Origin: JADFQT01 sp047516825
GTDB taxonomy: Bacteria > Chloroflexota > Dehalococcoidia > Lucifugimonadales > UBA3495
Assembly: GCA_047516825.1 (NCBI GenBank)
Contig: JAKZUA010000087.1
Coordinates: 1-13,039 of the forward strand
Direction: 5' to 3'
DNA: 13,039 bases
Below are positions 7,432 through 13,039 of this stretch, piece after piece. Position 1 is the first letter of the stretch. Each line of letters begins with the position of its first letter. The translations under genes and the position numbers were made by a program. Below the pieces are notes generated by a model. That model had not been told where the DNA came from. It was given only the letters and a program-made list of their open reading frames with translations, and ran no database searches.

Positions 7432-7496
7432 TCTGGAATACCGCCTCGCTGCGGAAGGGCAGGGTCCATGCCACGGGCGTCCGCTGCCCGGCCATG

Positions 7497-7997
7497 TTAG
7501 GTGAAAAAGAGGGTCTTTAAGAGAACCCGGGCCGCGTTCAAAATGACGGCGCCGTAGATCCCCACCAGGAGGTCGTCGGCCATGATTCCCAGGCCGCCCG
7601 GCAGTGCCTCCGCGCGCCGGGCCGGCCAAGGCTTGACTATATCCAGTACGCGAAAACACAGGAACGCCGCAGCCATCCAGGGCCAGGTTTTGGGCAATAG
7701 CAGACAGGTGACCCACAGTCCTATGAATTCGTCCCAAACCGCCCGGCTCGGATCCTTCTCCTCCTCGGTAACCAGTCGGCCGGTCGCCCATATACCCAGA
7801 GGAAATCCAAGAAGGATAATTAGGTAAAGGAGGAGGGAATCGCCGGATATGGGTAGGAGCAGGTAAAGGGCCAGGGCCACCAGGCTGCCGGCAGTTCCCG
7901 GTGCCAGCGGGGAGAGTCCGGACCCGAAGCCGGTGCCCACCAACCAGGCCAGGCGGTCGAGCCAGGATTGCGCCGGCCCCGCGAGGGGTTTACCCAT
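7497..7997 (-). CDS. pgpA: Phosphatidylglycerophosphatase A
   Basis: Membrane phosphatase that removes phosphate from phosphatidylglycerophosphate to give phosphatidylglycerol. Seen: GTGFGSGLSPLAPGTAGSL (21-39, the N-terminal family signature), DPSRAVWDEFIG at 82-93, FRVLDIVKPWP at 115-125 and GGLGIMADDLLVG at 134-146. The last three carry the conserved acidic residues of the PgpA family. Hydrophobic segments lie about 37-50, 56-72, 92-115 and 142-158. Length 166 is normal. Its ATG overlaps the end of the metallopeptidase gene by eight bases, implying coupled translation. It works downstream of CdsA, encoded in the next operon. Confidence 0.95.
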   Translation of the reverse strand: MGKPLAGPAQSWLDRLAWLVGTGFGSGLSPLAPGTAGSLVALALYLLLPISGDSLLLYLIILLGFPLGIWATGRLVTEEEKDPSRAVWDEFIGLWVTCLLLPKTWPWMAAAFLCFRVLDIVKPWPARRAEALPGGLGIMADDLLVGIYGAVILNAARVLLKTLFFT

Positions 7998-8358
7998 ATC
8001 CCATGCGGTGCAGGTCGGCTTCGCTCATCCCCAGGCAATGCCCAACTTCGTGCATCAAGGTGACCCGAATTTCTCGGGCAGCTTCTTCTCGGGAGGCGCA
8101 GCTACGGAGGATGGGTTGACGGTAGATGACAATGCGGTCCGGTAAAGAGTTGCCGACGCCTTCTCGTTCGGTCAGTGGGACACCAGTGTAGAGGCCGAAC
8201 AAGGTGCCCCCTTCCTCAACCAAATCCGAAGACTCCCGATCCGGCCAATCTTCTACCGAAATATCCACGTTCACTATGGCATTTCGAACGTGGGAAGGGA
8301 GTTCCCGATAGGCCTGCCTGACGATTCGGAAGAACTCCCGGCGGGAGAGATGAATCAA
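7990..8358 (-). CDS. Small zincin-like metallopeptidase, PF06262 type
   Basis: A 122-residue protein with a zinc-protease helix, HEVGHCLGMSEADL at 103-116, giving HExxHxxG with an acidic residue (E113) that could be a third ligand. N-terminal part: SRREFFRIVRQAYRELP (5-21) and GLYTGVPLTER (55-65), then a DRIVIYRQPIL strand (74-84). This is the pattern of the conserved small bacterial family often named 'metallopeptidase family protein' or 'possible Zn peptidase' (PF06262), for which I know no firm substrate. There is no signal peptide or membrane segment, so it is probably cytosolic. The start is TTG; TTG and the nfo stop TGA share the sequence TTGA, a 4-bp overlap, and no ATG is available nearby. 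The family call is good; the function is unknown. Confidence 0.85.
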   Translation of the reverse strand: MIHLSRREFFRIVRQAYRELPSHVRNAIVNVDISVEDWPDRESSDLVEEGGTLFGLYTGVPLTEREGVGNSLPDRIVIYRQPILRSCASREEAAREIRVTLMHEVGHCLGMSEADLHRMGYG

Positions 8359-9212
8359 TCGTTAACTCCGGCGCGGGCGCGAATACCCTTGAGGATATCC
8401 ACATTACGCTGGTCCGGACCCTTGCCTTCAAATCCGGGCACCTCAAGGAAGAAGGGCACATCCTTGAATGCAGGGTTGCTCATGATGGCTTCGAATCCGG
8501 CCTCGCCGATGAAACCCTCCCCTATATTGTCGTGGCGGTCCACGCCGGAGCCGCAAAGTTGCTTGGAGTCGTTGGCATGGACCGCCGCCAGCTTTTCCAG
8601 ACCGACGGCCTCGTCAAACTGGGCGATCATAGCCTCCACGCCATCCGGGGTGGTCAGGTCGTATCCGGCGGCGAAACTGTGCTGGGTATCCAGGCAGATG
8701 CGCAATCTTGGGTTATTCACCGCCTTGAGAATGCCCCCCAGCTCCTCAAACTTGGCGCCGATGTGCTGGCCCATACCCGCCATATTTTCCAGGCAGAGAT
8801 AGGGCCCCTCCGGAGAGTCGTCCAGCACCCTCTCGATGGCGGCGACGGTTTGGGGCAATACGGCTTCATATCCCACTCCTTTGTGACTTCCGGGGTGGAA
8901 GATTACCCCTCTGACTCCAATATCAGCGGCCAAATTCAGGTAGTTTATTAGTGATTGGACACCCTTTTCCAGGTTGGTCTGGTCGGGCGTGCCCAGATTT
9001 ATCAAGTAAATGGCGTGGAAGAAAGCCGGCGCTATACCCGTTTCCGCCGTTTTTTGACGGAATGCCTCCTTCTCAATCTCTGGCACCGGCTTGAAGGCCC
9101 AGCTTTGGGGAGAAGAGCCGAAGATCTGGATGGTCTCGCAGCCGATTTCAGCGCCCCGGTCTAGGGCTTTGCTGATTCCGCCGGCGGATGACACGTGCGC
9201 GCCTATCTTCAT
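8355..9212 (-). CDS. nfo: Endonuclease IV (AP endonuclease)
   Basis: Zinc-dependent DNA repair enzyme that cuts 5' to abasic sites and removes 3' blocking groups in base excision repair; TIM-barrel fold, cytosolic. Seen: GAHVSSAGG at 4-12 and all nine expected metal ligands of the three-zinc site, by comparison with E. coli Nfo: H66, H106, E142, D175, H178, H212, D225, H227 and E257. They sit in HAIYLINL, HPGSH, LENMAG, CLDTQHSFAAGYD, HANDSK, DRHDNIGEG and LEVPG. Two usual positions differ: DTQH instead of DTCH, and LEVPG instead of LETP. Length 285 is normal. The ATG has AAGGA six bases upstream. It leads a three-gene unit with the metallopeptidase gene and pgpA. Confidence 0.97.
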   Translation of the reverse strand: MKIGAHVSSAGGISKALDRGAEIGCETIQIFGSSPQSWAFKPVPEIEKEAFRQKTAETGIAPAFFHAIYLINLGTPDQTNLEKGVQSLINYLNLAADIGVRGVIFHPGSHKGVGYEAVLPQTVAAIERVLDDSPEGPYLCLENMAGMGQHIGAKFEELGGILKAVNNPRLRICLDTQHSFAAGYDLTTPDGVEAMIAQFDEAVGLEKLAAVHANDSKQLCGSGVDRHDNIGEGFIGEAGFEAIMSNPAFKDVPFFLEVPGFEGKGPDQRNVDILKGIRARAGVND

Positions 9213-9218
9213 TTGAAG

Positions 9219-9224
9219 TCCTTC
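9219..9224 (-). promoter_or_regulatory. Ribosome binding site of nfo
   Basis: GAAGGA on the minus strand lies six bases before the nfo ATG at 9210-9212 and supports that start. Confidence 0.7.
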
Positions 9225-9294
9225 GCCGGGATAGGATGGAGAGAAGGATCTAGATGTTAATCAGGTGGGAGTCACTCGGCATTGATACGCCGCA

Positions 9295-9324
9295 ATTATA
9301 CGGCAGCCGGGAGTTGGCTGTCCA
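9295..9324 (-). promoter_or_regulatory. Predicted promoter of the nfo unit
   Basis: On the minus strand the -35 box TGGACA (9324-9319, five of six consensus bases) is separated by 18 bp from a perfect -10 box TATAAT (9300-9295). Transcription would start near 9288, giving a leader of about 76 nt that contains the AAGGA ribosome binding site of nfo. Its -35 box touches that of the opposite promoter for the dehydrogenase. Confidence 0.65.
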
Positions 9325-9342
9325 AAGGCCCCAGCCTATAAT
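9314..9342 (+). promoter_or_regulatory. Predicted promoter of the zinc-dependent dehydrogenase gene
   Basis: The -35 box TTGGCT (9314-9319) is separated by exactly 17 bp from a perfect -10 box TATAAT (9337-9342). The expected transcription start, near 9349-9353, falls at or within a few bases of the ATG at 9353, and no Shine-Dalgarno sequence precedes that ATG. This suggests a leaderless or nearly leaderless mRNA. Confidence 0.6.
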
Positions 9343-9352
9343 GCGGGCTAAC

Positions 9353-10432
9353 ATGAAAGCGTTGGTATTATCCCAACCGGGGCATCCCCCCCGGCTGGAT
9401 GTAAAAGATTTGCCGGTGCCGGTGCCCGGACCCAATGAAGCCCTGGTGCAAGTGGCCGCCTGCGGTTTCTGCCATCATGACCTGCTGGTAATGTCCGGAG
9501 CCCTGCGCCGTGGTGTGAAAGAGGACGTGGTTCTGGGGCATGAAATCGCCGGTACGGTAGTTGAGTTAGGGGCTGCGGTCACCTCCCTGGCGGCGGGAGA
9601 CAGAGTCGTAAGTCTCCTGACCAGCGCCTGCGGAGAGTGCCCCCGGTGCCAGCGAGGCAGAGAGCATCGCTGTCTGGCCGGGGAGGGTATCGGGCACAGT
9701 CGGGACGGTGGATTCGCCGAATTCGTGAAGATTTCCGAGTTCAGTCTAATTCCCATCGCCGAGACCCTGTCCTTTGACCAGGCCGCCCTGCTGGCCTGCC
9801 CTCTGGGCGTAGTGGTGCAAGGGATAACCGAGGTGGCTAAGCTGGCATCGGGAGAGACGGTGGTGGTGACTGGAGCCGGCGGTGGCTTGGGAGTGCACGC
9901 GGTGCAGGTGGCGGTCGCCCTGGGCGCCCGGGTGCTGGCCGTGACTTCTTCTCCGGCGAAGGCGTCTGTTCTGGAGGAGTTGGGCGCAGACGCGGTACTG
10001 GAAACTGGACCTCAGATCCGAGTTCCCGGCAGCGGGTATCAAGACAATGCCGAGCCGGCGCTGGAATTTAGCGAGCTGGTGCTTGGCCTCACCGACGAGC
10101 AGGGTGCGGATGTGATAATCGACACGGTTGGCTCGCCCCTCTTCCAGTCCTCCTTAAGCTCGTTGGCGGCCTACGGCCGCTGGGTCCTGCTTGGCGAGGT
10201 GGCGGGGGAGCCGGTGCGCCTGAATCCGGCGGAATTGATTTTTCGGGATGCCCGCATCATGGGGTCCTCCGGAACTTCCCGTGCCGCGGTTCAGCAGGCC
10301 GCTGGGCTGGTGGCTCAGGGGCTGCTTCGGCCCGTGGTTCAGGAGGTGCTGCCCCTGGAGCAGGCGGCCGTCGCCTTTGACTTGATGTCGGACAGGAAAA
10401 TCTTGGGGCGCGTGGTTCTTAACGCCCAATGA
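9353..10432 (+). CDS. Zinc-dependent MDR-family alcohol dehydrogenase
   Basis: Medium-chain dehydrogenase/reductase, expected to use NAD(P)(H) on an alcohol, aldehyde or enoyl-type substrate. Counted from the ATG at 9353 (359 residues): catalytic zinc residues C40 in GFCHHD, H63-E64 in LGHE and C149 in LACPLG; structural zinc cysteines C93, C96, C99 and C107 in the canonical spacing; Rossmann motif GAGGGLG at 174-180. About 20 residues around 218-238 lengthen the coenzyme domain. An in-frame ATG at 9254 would add 33 residues, but it lies upstream of the predicted promoter and the extension has no family character, so I place the start at 9353. The overall pattern resembles archaeal acryloyl-CoA-reductase-like MDR proteins, but the substrate cannot be told. 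It is the only plus-strand gene here; its end overlaps secF by 14 bp. Confidence 0.9.
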   Translation: MKALVLSQPGHPPRLDVKDLPVPVPGPNEALVQVAACGFCHHDLLVMSGALRRGVKEDVVLGHEIAGTVVELGAAVTSLAAGDRVVSLLTSACGECPRCQRGREHRCLAGEGIGHSRDGGFAEFVKISEFSLIPIAETLSFDQAALLACPLGVVVQGITEVAKLASGETVVVTGAGGGLGVHAVQVAVALGARVLAVTSSPAKASVLEELGADAVLETGPQIRVPGSGYQDNAEPALEFSELVLGLTDEQGADVIIDTVGSPLFQSSLSSLAAYGRWVLLGEVAGEPVRLNPAELIFRDARIMGSSGTSRAAVQQAAGLVAQGLLRPVVQEVLPLEQAAVAFDLMSDRKILGRVVLNAQ

Positions 10433-11423
10433 TGTGCAGCAAAAAATGCAGAAGTCCGGAAGCTGCCGTCGCGGGCGCTCGGCGACCCAGGCGGAATACG
10501 GTGCCGAACTCTCCTCGGTCCCAAATCACCAGGAGCTGGCTGGCGATGAAAATGGAGCTGTAGGTTCCGACTATCACGCCGATGGCCACCACCAGTAGCA
10601 GGCCGCGAATGCTGGCTCCGCCAATTAGCAGCATCGCCAGCAGGACCAAGAAAGTGGTGAAGCTGGTGTTCAAGGAACGGCCGACCGTCTCAATGATGCT
10701 GGAGTTGACCAGGGCTGGGAAAGCCCGATCCGGATGCCGAATCACGTTCTCCCGGATGCGGTCGAATACTACGATGGTGTCGTTGACGCTGTAGCCCGCT
10801 ACGGTCAGAATCCCGATGATAAAAGTGGTGTTCACCTCCATGTTTATGACCCGGCCCAGGATGGAGAAAATTCCCAGGACTATTAAAGTGTCATGCAGCA
10901 GCGCCAGCACGGCGCTGATACCGTAACGGTAGGCCTTGGGAGCCCTTCGGAAGGCATACCAGATGAAAAACAGGATGAACAGAGAGGCCGCGAGCATAGC
11001 GAAGATGGTGTTGCGTACCGTCTCCTCTGCAATGATGGGAGATATGGAATCGAAGGCCGCCGACTCAATGGTTGCGACGTTTTCCTCTAGATGTTCCTGA
11101 ATCAGCTGTCGCTCTGCCCGCTCTTCTCCGGAGGCTTCCTTCAGCTGTTTGGTGCGAATCAATACCGAGCGCCGGCCGGTGCTTTGTACCAGAGCCTCGG
11201 GATGCCCCAAGAAATCCAAGTGTTGCTGGATTTCGCCCTGAGTTACTGCTCGGGTGAAGGTAATATCCATCACAGAGCCGCTGGTAAAATCGATACCCGG
11301 TCGCAGCCCGGAGTTCAGGGTGGACCAGCCTCCCGGCGGCAGAATCATGGACAGCAGCCCCGGGAGAATTAGCAGGGCCGAGATGAGGAAGTACCAGCCT
11401 CGCTTTCCGACGATGTCTATCAT
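10419..11423 (-). CDS. secF: Protein translocase subunit SecF
   Basis: Membrane partner of SecD; the pair uses the proton-motive force to help pull proteins out of the SecYEG channel. Seen: first membrane segment about 10-27, the signature PGIDFTSGS at 42-50, an extracytoplasmic P1-like domain about 50-135, and a cluster of five membrane segments. These include LLHDTLIVLG (175-184), TVAGYSVNDTIVVFDRIREN (207-226, holding the conserved ND and FDRIREN motifs) and a last segment about 275-300. A 30-residue tail follows. Length 334. An open frame extends upstream to 11528, but the ATG at 11421-11423 begins the family-typical N-terminus, lies two bases after the secD stop and has GGGAGG nine bases upstream, so it is the start. 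The 3' end overlaps the convergent dehydrogenase gene. Confidence 0.96.
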   Translation of the reverse strand: MIDIVGKRGWYFLISALLILPGLLSMILPPGGWSTLNSGLRPGIDFTSGSVMDITFTRAVTQGEIQQHLDFLGHPEALVQSTGRRSVLIRTKQLKEASGEERAERQLIQEHLEENVATIESAAFDSISPIIAEETVRNTIFAMLAASLFILFFIWYAFRRAPKAYRYGISAVLALLHDTLIVLGIFSILGRVINMEVNTTFIIGILTVAGYSVNDTIVVFDRIRENVIRHPDRAFPALVNSSIIETVGRSLNTSFTTFLVLLAMLLIGGASIRGLLLVVAIGVIVGTYSSIFIASQLLVIWDRGEFGTVFRLGRRAPATAASGLLHFLLHIIGR

Positions 11424-11425
11424 GC

Positions 11426-13039
11426 CTATCTTCCTCCCTGAGGGGCCTGGGTTCGCGCACCGGTTTGGCCGGGTTGTTGGTGTCCCTCCGGTGTGAACAG
11501 GCCAATTTGGCGGCCCAATCCGATCCAAGCCAAGAGCTGCAACAGATTGCGGCTGACCACCACCGCGGTGAACATGCTGACCAATACTCCGACCAGCAGG
11601 CTAAAGGCGAAGCCGATGACCAATCCTCCGCCCAGCCTGCTCCCAAACCACAGCAACACGCCGCAGGTGATCAGGGTTGACAGATTGCCGTCGCGGATGG
11701 CCGGCCAAGCCCGGTTGAAACCAACTTCCATTGATGACGCCAGGGTACGCCCTACCCGAATCTCTTCTTTCATGCGCTCGAAGATTAGGATGTTGGCGTC
11801 TACGGCCAATCCGATGGAGAGGATGAATCCCCCAATGTGGGCCAGAGTAAGGGTTAAGGGGTACATTTTGAAAACCGCCAGGACCACGACGGTGTAAAAA
11901 ATCAGAGCCACCGAGGCGACCACGCCGGCCATTCGATAATAGGCAATCAGGAACACCATAACCAGTCCCAGTCCCAAAAACCCGGCCATTAGGCTGGCGC
12001 TGAGGGATTGGGACCCCAGCAGGGCATCCACGTCGCTCTCCTGGATTAGCCTCAGGGGCACGGGCAGGCGTCCAGAATTCAATTGGATGGCCCGGGTCCG
12101 GGCTTCCTCCCTGGTGAAGTTTCCTGTAATAACGCTCTGCCCGTTGGGAATCCAGGCGCGGGCTACCGGAGCCAACAGCAGGTCATCGTCCAAAAAAATG
12201 GCGATGCGTTTGGTCCGGTCTCCGGCTATTCTCTGGGTAAGGTCGGAAAATATTTCGGCGCCGCGCCCGTCGAACTGGATATTTACGGTCCACTCTCCGG
12301 TATTTTGAGATGTGGACGCGTAGGCGTTGTCCAAGTCATCTCCCCCTAGACCCAGCTCGGCGTCGGTGAAGTTCAGACAGGACGGGTCGGTGCAGGTCCG
12401 TTCCTTGAACTCCAGCCGCGCCGTATCACCGATCAGCTTCTTGGCTTCCTCAATACCCCCGGTTACCTGGAAGGAGTCGATGCCGCCGATACCCACCCCG
12501 AGGATTTCCCGAAAGTCCGCCCGCTGGTCTCGATTCAATGACCGGGTGCGGATTCGGAAAACCCGGTCCGATTCGTTATCGGACTCAGCCTTGATGGTAG
12601 AGTTCTCATATCCCCGCCGTAAAAGCAGGTCTTCCAGGTCCGCCGTGCTGGTGGGCTCGCTGAACACCACGTTGGTGACTGAGCCTCCGGCACCGGGGAG
12701 TTGGACCACAATCCGGTCCTCTCCAAAGCGCTGCACGATGGGCTCTTCGGTTCCGGATAGGTTGACCCGCCGGTTGATTATTTGCAGCACCCCGTCCATT
12801 TGGTCCGAGGTTGGGTTCGGCGTATCAGAAAACTTAAAAAGCTCAATGGGCGCAACATCGTCTTGCAGCGCTTCCTGCAGCGCTGTGCGGGCTGCTTCAT
12901 CCAATAAAGATGTCTTTATTCGAGTGTGGCGCGAGTCCTCAGTTGTCACCTCAACTGAGAGAACACCCGAATCCTTCAAAACCTGAGTGATGTCCTGCTC
13001 ATTGGCATCCTCAGAAAAGGTGAATGACATTTCGGTGCC
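11426..13039 (-). CDS. secD: Protein translocase subunit SecD (5' end beyond window)
   Basis: Large subunit of the SecDF motor. The frame stays open to the window edge (GTE before the ATG at 13028-13030), and the first membrane segment and DLRGG-type motif of SecD are missing. The gene is therefore cut by the edge, and that ATG is not its start. Numbered from that ATG (534 residues seen): P1 elements M78-DGVLQIINRRVN-90, GTEEPIVQRFGEDRIVVQLPG (93-113, split by eye) and KKLIGDTARLEF (197-208); then a P1 region with C213 and C218; then six-segment transporter core with AIQLNSGRLPVPL (314-326), GGFILSIGLAVDANILIFER (400-419, including key D411) and RDGNLSTLITC (446-456). A Gly/Gln-rich tail follows 510. 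Extra sequence at 1-70 and 114-191 looks like two related SecF-like modules. Confidence 0.95.
   Translation of the reverse strand, partial: GTEMSFTFSEDANEQDITQVLKDSGVLSVEVTTEDSRHTRIKTSLLDEAARTALQEALQDDVAPIELFKFSDTPNPTSDQMDGVLQIINRRVNLSGTEEPIVQRFGEDRIVVQLPGAGGSVTNVVFSEPTSTADLEDLLLRRGYENSTIKAESDNESDRVFRIRTRSLNRDQRADFREILGVGIGGIDSFQVTGGIEEAKKLIGDTARLEFKERTCTDPSCLNFTDAELGLGGDDLDNAYASTSQNTGEWTVNIQFDGRGAEIFSDLTQRIAGDRTKRIAIFLDDDLLLAPVARAWIPNGQSVITGNFTREEARTRAIQLNSGRLPVPLRLIQESDVDALLGSQSLSASLMAGFLGLGLVMVFLIAYYRMAGVVASVALIFYTVVVLAVFKMYPLTLTLAHIGGFILSIGLAVDANILIFERMKEEIRVGRTLASSMEVGFNRAWPAIRDGNLSTLITCGVLLWFGSRLGGGLVIGFAFSLLVGVLVSMFTAVVVSRNLLQLLAWIGLGRQIGLFTPEGHQQPGQTGARTQAPQGGR
11433..11438 (-). promoter_or_regulatory. 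Ribosome binding site fixing the secF start
   Basis: GGGAGG on the minus strand, nine bases before the ATG at 11421-11423 and inside the secD C-terminal codons. It supports this start over the in-frame ATG at 11528, which lies within secD. Confidence 0.75.

Larger units (their letters stand above)
7184..7496. other. Intergenic region between pgpA and rpsB
   Basis: This 313-bp gap holds no credible gene on either strand; open frames in it match nothing I recognise. It contains the predicted rpsB promoter (7403-7431), a leader of about 215 nt with a 17-base hairpin AGCCG/CGGCT at 7294-7310, the strong stem at 7212-7252 and the initiation hairpin at 7182-7202. Another -10-like TATGAT on the minus strand (7270-7275) has no good -35 partner. 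Just after the pgpA stop there is GC-rich dyad sequence but no U-run, so no intrinsic terminator for the upstream unit is evident. Confidence 0.6.

Noticed and set aside
7441..7496. Intrinsic terminator after pgpA
   Set aside because: GC-rich dyads are present (CCGC/GCGG, GGGCAG/CTGCCC with a long loop), but no U-run follows either on the minus strand.
7222..7500. 92-codon plus-strand open frame in the pgpA-rpsB gap
   Set aside because: No recognisable motif and no good ribosome binding site. It covers the predicted minus-strand promoter and leader, so it is most likely a chance frame in GC-rich DNA.
9254..9352. N-terminal extension of the zinc-dependent dehydrogenase from the ATG at 9254
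   Set aside because: It lies upstream of the predicted promoter and overlaps the nfo promoter; the added residues have no MDR character. The family-typical MKALVL start is at 9353.
11424..11528. Longer secF start at 11528
   Set aside because: It would lie inside secD in another frame and add a Pro/Gly-rich peptide before the normal SecF N-terminus; the ATG at 11423 has a strong ribosome binding site.
13028..13030. ATG at 13028-13030 as the SecD start
   Set aside because: The frame stays open to the window edge, and the first membrane segment and the DLRGG-type motif are missing, so the true start is outside the window.

Overview
The window reads as a core housekeeping locus of a moderately GC-rich bacterium, most likely a member of the Chloroflexota (Dehalococcoidia or SAR202-like). 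This is an inference. It rests on the very short EF-Ts, the single-PDZ site-2 protease, separate SecD and SecF proteins, a small PF06262-type metallopeptidase beside nfo and pgpA, and gene order. No marker settles the phylum. Nearly all coding is on the minus strand; only one dehydrogenase gene is on the plus strand. I see no rRNA, tRNA, CRISPR array, insertion sequence or phage gene.

Layout, read along the minus strand from right to left. (1) 13039-10419: secD (5' end cut by the window edge) and secF, two base pairs apart, encode the SecDF translocation motor. (2) 9353-10432, plus strand: a zinc-dependent MDR alcohol dehydrogenase, convergent with secF and overlapping its 3' end by 14 bp. 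(3) 9212-7497: nfo (endonuclease IV), a small HExxH metallopeptidase and pgpA (phosphatidylglycerophosphatase A), joined by overlapping start and stop codons. Their promoter lies back to back with that of the dehydrogenase. (4) 7496-7184: a 313-bp intergenic region with a good sigma-70-type promoter and a structured leader of about 215 nt. (5) 7183-185: a tightly packed operon rpsB-tsf-pyrH-frr-uppS-cdsA-dxr-rseP. (6) 184-1: non-coding downstream sequence with a degenerate 13-bp tandem repeat.

The long operon joins translation (S2, EF-Ts, ribosome recycling factor), pyrimidine nucleotide supply (UMP kinase), isoprenoid and lipid-carrier synthesis (Dxr of the MEP pathway, undecaprenyl diphosphate synthase), phospholipid synthesis (CdsA) and intramembrane proteolysis (RseP). 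Junctions are between -1 and +30 bp, so it is probably one transcript with translational coupling. PgpA, just upstream, works in the same phospholipid route as CdsA.

I found no clearly new multi-gene system. The points most worth a second look are a repeated, SecF-like periplasmic module inserted in SecD, a roughly 80-residue insertion in the RseP protease core, the structured rpsB leader with a hairpin that presents the ribosome binding site, an unresolved rpsB start, and overlapping divergent promoters whose plus-strand side looks leaderless.
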